NCBI RefSeq assembly: GCF_024168045.1
Contig: NZ_CP100126.1
Coordinates: forward strand, 389,501-453,500
Length of the DNA: 64,000 nt
Reading direction: 5' to 3'
From: Dorea longicatena
GTDB lineage: Bacteria; Bacillota; Clostridia; Lachnospirales; Lachnospiraceae
The notes under the pieces were generated by a model, which saw only the letters and a program-made list of their open reading frames with translations, was not told the DNA's origin and ran no database searches. How positions within the stretch are numbered: position 1 is the stretch's first letter; each line of letters opens with the position of its first letter. This document shows positions 63,304-64,000 of the stretch, one piece after another. The translations under genes and the position numbers were made by a program.

Positions 63304-63786
63304 ATGATTAAAGTTATTATGATGTGTGGAATATGCGGTTCCGGGAAAACAACTTATGCAAAGAAGAAAGAAAAAGAAGGCTATGTTCGCTTGTCCATTG
63401 ATGAGGAAATGTGGAAAACTTACGGGAGAAAGGGGATTGATTATCCAAACGAACAGTATGAGAAACTTTCAGAAATAGTGGAAATGGCACTCCAGAAGGA
63501 ACTCCTGTCTCTCATTCAACAAGGAAAACATGTAGTCCTTGATTTCAGCTTTTGGAATAAGGCAAACAGAGCGTATTATAAAAGGCTTATAGAAAAAGCT
63601 GGCGGTACACCAGAACTTGTTTATATGAAGGCTAGTAAAGGAACCTTACAAAAAAGATTGTATAAAAGGAATCAGTCTTTGAATGCTAATTCTCCATTTA
63701 TAATAACAAATGAGATACTAGAGCATCATTATAACGATTTTCAAGAACCATGTGGCGAAGGAGAAAAAGTAATTTTACAGGAATAA
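63304..63786 (+). CDS. P-loop kinase-like ATP-binding protein (AAA_33/zeta-toxin-like)
   Basis: The product has 160 residues. Walker A is MMCGICGSGKTTYAKKK near residue 7-20. LSIDEEMWKTYG and HVVLDFSFWNKANRAYYKRL fit small kinases of the polynucleotide-kinase/zeta-toxin type, and LQKRLYKRN is the lid arginine segment. It may phosphorylate a nucleotide or small metabolite, but no target can be named. It stands alone after the decayed gene. Confidence 0.82.
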   Translation: MIKVIMMCGICGSGKTTYAKKKEKEGYVRLSIDEEMWKTYGRKGIDYPNEQYEKLSEIVEMALQKELLSLIQQGKHVVLDFSFWNKANRAYYKRLIEKAGGTPELVYMKASKGTLQKRLYKRNQSLNANSPFIITNEILEHHYNDFQEPCGEGEKVILQE

Positions 63787-64000
63787 GATTGTGCTGGGGC
63801 AGCCATTGATAGCCCCGACCACCTTTGGTGGTAGGCAATACGAGGGGGAATTTTCGTTACCGAAGATGAAGACTACAAATGTATATCCAGTACAATTAAA
63901 GTAATGGCTTGTATCAAATCTTACTGGCGATGAAGTACCTGCGTTCATCTGATGAGGAATGGACAGTATTTGTAAATGCTTTCGATAAGCTGATTCAAAA
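63787..64000 (+). other. 214-bp tail with possible truncated coding fragments
   Basis: Two imperfect hairpins (GGGGC..GCCCC near 63796-63815 and GACCACC..GGTGGT near 63817-63833) are followed by an open stretch reading GIFVTEDEDYKCISSTIKVM to a stop near 63933. In another frame from ATG 63930, KYLRSSDEEWTVFVNAFDKL runs off the window end. These may be two pieces of one decayed gene or the start of a real one. I do not recognise a family. Confidence 0.3.

Overview
The window reads as chromosomal DNA of a low-GC, anaerobic, spore-forming Clostridia member, most likely Lachnospiraceae. The basis is the spoIIA-sigF-spoVA sporulation block, the [FeFe]-hydrogenase maturases HydE and HydF, a valS T-box, GlpP-type glycerol control, oxygen-sensitive Hcp, and AGGAGG-type ribosome sites before most genes. 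I saw no rRNA, tRNA, CRISPR array or prophage.

Layout. 1-5.8 kb: start of a SulP permease (minus strand), MgtE, a C_GCAxxG_C_C redox protein, a TDT transporter, a CobW-type GTPase and a VOC protein. 5.8-11.5 kb: glycerol regulon (glpP, glpK, and a GlpA-like/FAD oxidoreductase/DUF1667 trio) with two look-alike terminator leaders upstream of glpP and the dehydrogenase operon. 11.6-16.6 kb: transglutaminase-like protein, a broken gene, GNAT, HydF, HydE. 16.7-18.8 kb: membrane protein, then a tnpB-only IS200/IS605-type element with its 3' omega-RNA. 18.9-28.7 kb: deoxyinosine glycosylase, AEC transporter, T-box-valS, an LTA-synthase-like protein, folC, a 49-residue protein, a TPR protein. 28.8-33.5 kb: spoIIAA-spoIIAB-sigF and spoVAA-AB-AC-AD-AE, with a nonsense codon in spoVAC. 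33.6-37.5 kb: purC and an EF-G/TetM-like GTPase fused to a YacP/Rae1-like NYN nuclease domain.

37.7-47.5 kb is the most unusual part. It is a selenodomain radical-SAM cluster of the kind annotated as 'arsenosugar biosynthesis': two TVP38 membrane proteins, an AhpD-like protein, a tandem rhodanese lipoprotein, a Cys-rich Fe-S protein, a fused CofC-like/GT2 glycosyltransferase, an APH-fold kinase, a C_GCAxxG_C_C protein and the radical SAM protein ArsS. ArsS ends in an in-frame UGA followed by a convincing SECIS hairpin, so it is a selenoprotein whose true C-terminus lies six codons past the UGA. The cluster is interrupted by an IS110 element. Its noncoding end contains a bridge-RNA-like structure whose four guide segments match the element's own ends and the reconstructed target.

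47.6-54.9 kb: Lon-like AAA ATPase, MATE exporter, UvrD-type helicase, MMPL/RND transporter. 55-62.3 kb: a queDECF operon behind a terminator leader, and hcp, flanked by two near-identical direct copies of a divergent ferredoxin/Crp-Fnr pair. 62.3-64 kb: GNAT, a decayed radical-SAM gene, a P-loop kinase and an unexplained tail.
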